Assembly: GCA_021740915.1 (NCBI GenBank)
Contig: JAIOYW010000001.1
Location: 248,001 to 312,000, forward strand
DNA length: 64,000 nt
Direction: 5' to 3'
From: Ignavibacteriales bacterium
Lineage (GTDB): Bacteria; Bacteroidota; Ignavibacteria; Ignavibacteriales; Melioribacteraceae
Position numbers and translations under genes: made by a program. How positions within the stretch are numbered: position 1 is the first letter of the stretch; each line of letters starts with the position of its first letter. Shown piece after piece: positions 63,683-64,000 of this stretch. Below the pieces are notes generated by a model that was not told where the DNA came from, did not search any database, and saw only the letters and a list, made by a program, of their open reading frames with translations.

Positions 63683-63791
63683 TTAATTTTAGCAGAATAC
63701 ATTCTCTTTGTTGCAGAAAACATAAATAAATTTTATCAATAAAAAAACTTTTATCCACGGCTCTCGTCTTAAACGAAAAGGATAAAATAAC

Positions 63792-64000
63792 TTGCTCAAA
63801 CAGATACTGCTTATTATTATAATCCCGTTTATCGTTTTTTCTTTCGAAAGAAATCCTGATTCTGAAAAGACTTATAATCTTCAGGTAACTCAGGAAAAGG
63901 TAAAAGTTGACGGTATTATTGATTTTGTCTGGAGTCAGACAGACTCCGTCAGTGACTTCATAATGTTCCAGCCTTATAATGGCTCCAACCCAACACAGAA
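63792..64000 (+). CDS. DUF5916-like exported protein (5' part, cut by window end)
   Basis: The frame is open from TTG 63792 to the window edge, with AAAAGGA about nine bases before it. It gives a signal peptide (LKQILLIIIIPFIVFSF) and then KVKVDGIIDFVWSQ and DFIMFQPYNGSNPTQ. This is the start of the carbohydrate-binding CBM9-like domain found at the N-terminus of DUF5916 proteins, where 'DGxxDDxxW' and 'P.dG.p' are typical. The rest is outside the window, so function cannot be judged. Confidence 0.6.
   Translation, partial: MLKQILLIIIIPFIVFSFERNPDSEKTYNLQVTQEKVKVDGIIDFVWSQTDSVSDFIMFQPYNGSNPTQ

Noticed and set aside
1-64000. Search by eye for tRNA, rRNA, CRISPR repeats, insertion sequences and phage genes
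   Set aside because: All gene-free gaps are below 300 bases, and none shows a cloverleaf, a regular repeat array, transposase motifs or terminal repeats. Weak tRNA-like folds cannot be excluded without a covariance search.

Overview
The window looks like a chromosomal segment of a free-living bacterium of the Bacteroidetes/Chlorobi lineage, most likely an Ignavibacteria-type organism. The evidence is low G+C, a PorV-like outer-membrane protein beside a Bacteroidetes-style lipoprotein, an alternative complex III (ACIII) fused in one run with an A2-type cytochrome c oxidase, and a TIGR03546/TIGR03545 pair. This placement is inferred from gene content, not from a marker gene. No rRNA, tRNA, CRISPR array, insertion sequence or prophage gene was recognised.

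Region 1 (1-8.7 kb, minus strand): a GldL/GldM-like membrane pair (the second is cut by the window edge), a DUF2254-like membrane protein, an MFS transporter, ComEC, an alkaline-phosphatase-fold enzyme, Dtd and PrmC. Region 2 (8.7-23.4 kb, minus): a respiratory block transcribed actA, a 57-residue Tat-type mini-gene, actB, actC, an actD-actE fusion, actF, a cytochrome c, SCO, coxA, coxC, coxD, coxB, ctaB and a membrane cytochrome c. It encodes quinol oxidation through ACIII and delivery of electrons to an oxygen-reducing oxidase. Region 3 (23.5-32.4 kb, minus): polyprenyl diphosphate synthase, TatC (which could export ActB and the Mo enzymes of this window), GlyA, TPR protein, PorV-like protein, DUF4270-like lipoprotein, GmhB-like phosphatase and glycogen synthase. 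Region 4 (32.5-38.9 kb): HutI, a NamZ/DUF1343 muramidase, Acs, PdxH and an exported MetX-fold hydrolase.

Region 5 (38.9-45.9 kb, minus): a PaoABC-type molybdenum hydroxylase operon that continues into a five-cysteine small protein, an unrecognised polytopic membrane protein and a P-loop NTPase fused to a MocA-like nucleotidyltransferase. A MarR regulator lies upstream and the gap between them holds inverted repeats. Region 6 (46-49.6 kb): DUF4197 protein, the TIGR03546/TIGR03545 pair and a carboxymuconolactone-decarboxylase-like protein. Region 7 (49.6-58.3 kb, minus): a sulfur-redox operon of a cysteine-rich MerR regulator, a polysulfide/thiosulfate-reductase-like PsrABC, two half-size YeeE/YedE transporters and a rhodanese-like protein without its catalytic cysteine. 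Upstream of it is a large multihaem cytochrome with a cytochrome-b-like membrane part. A well-matched promoter with a palindrome across its spacer lies in front of the MerR gene.

Region 8 (58.3-63.7 kb, minus): MobA coupled to a tightly packed predicted amide-bond-forming cluster: C39-like cysteine peptidase, RLAN/RimK-type ATP-grasp ligase, GCS2-type carboxylate-amine ligase, and an N-formylglutamate-amidohydrolase/HD fusion. Its product is unknown, and it is the best candidate here for an undescribed system. The right edge holds the start of a DUF5916-like exported protein. The molybdenum theme is spread over the window: pao, psr, MobA and MocA supply enzymes and cofactor-maturation steps, and TatC could export the folded enzymes.
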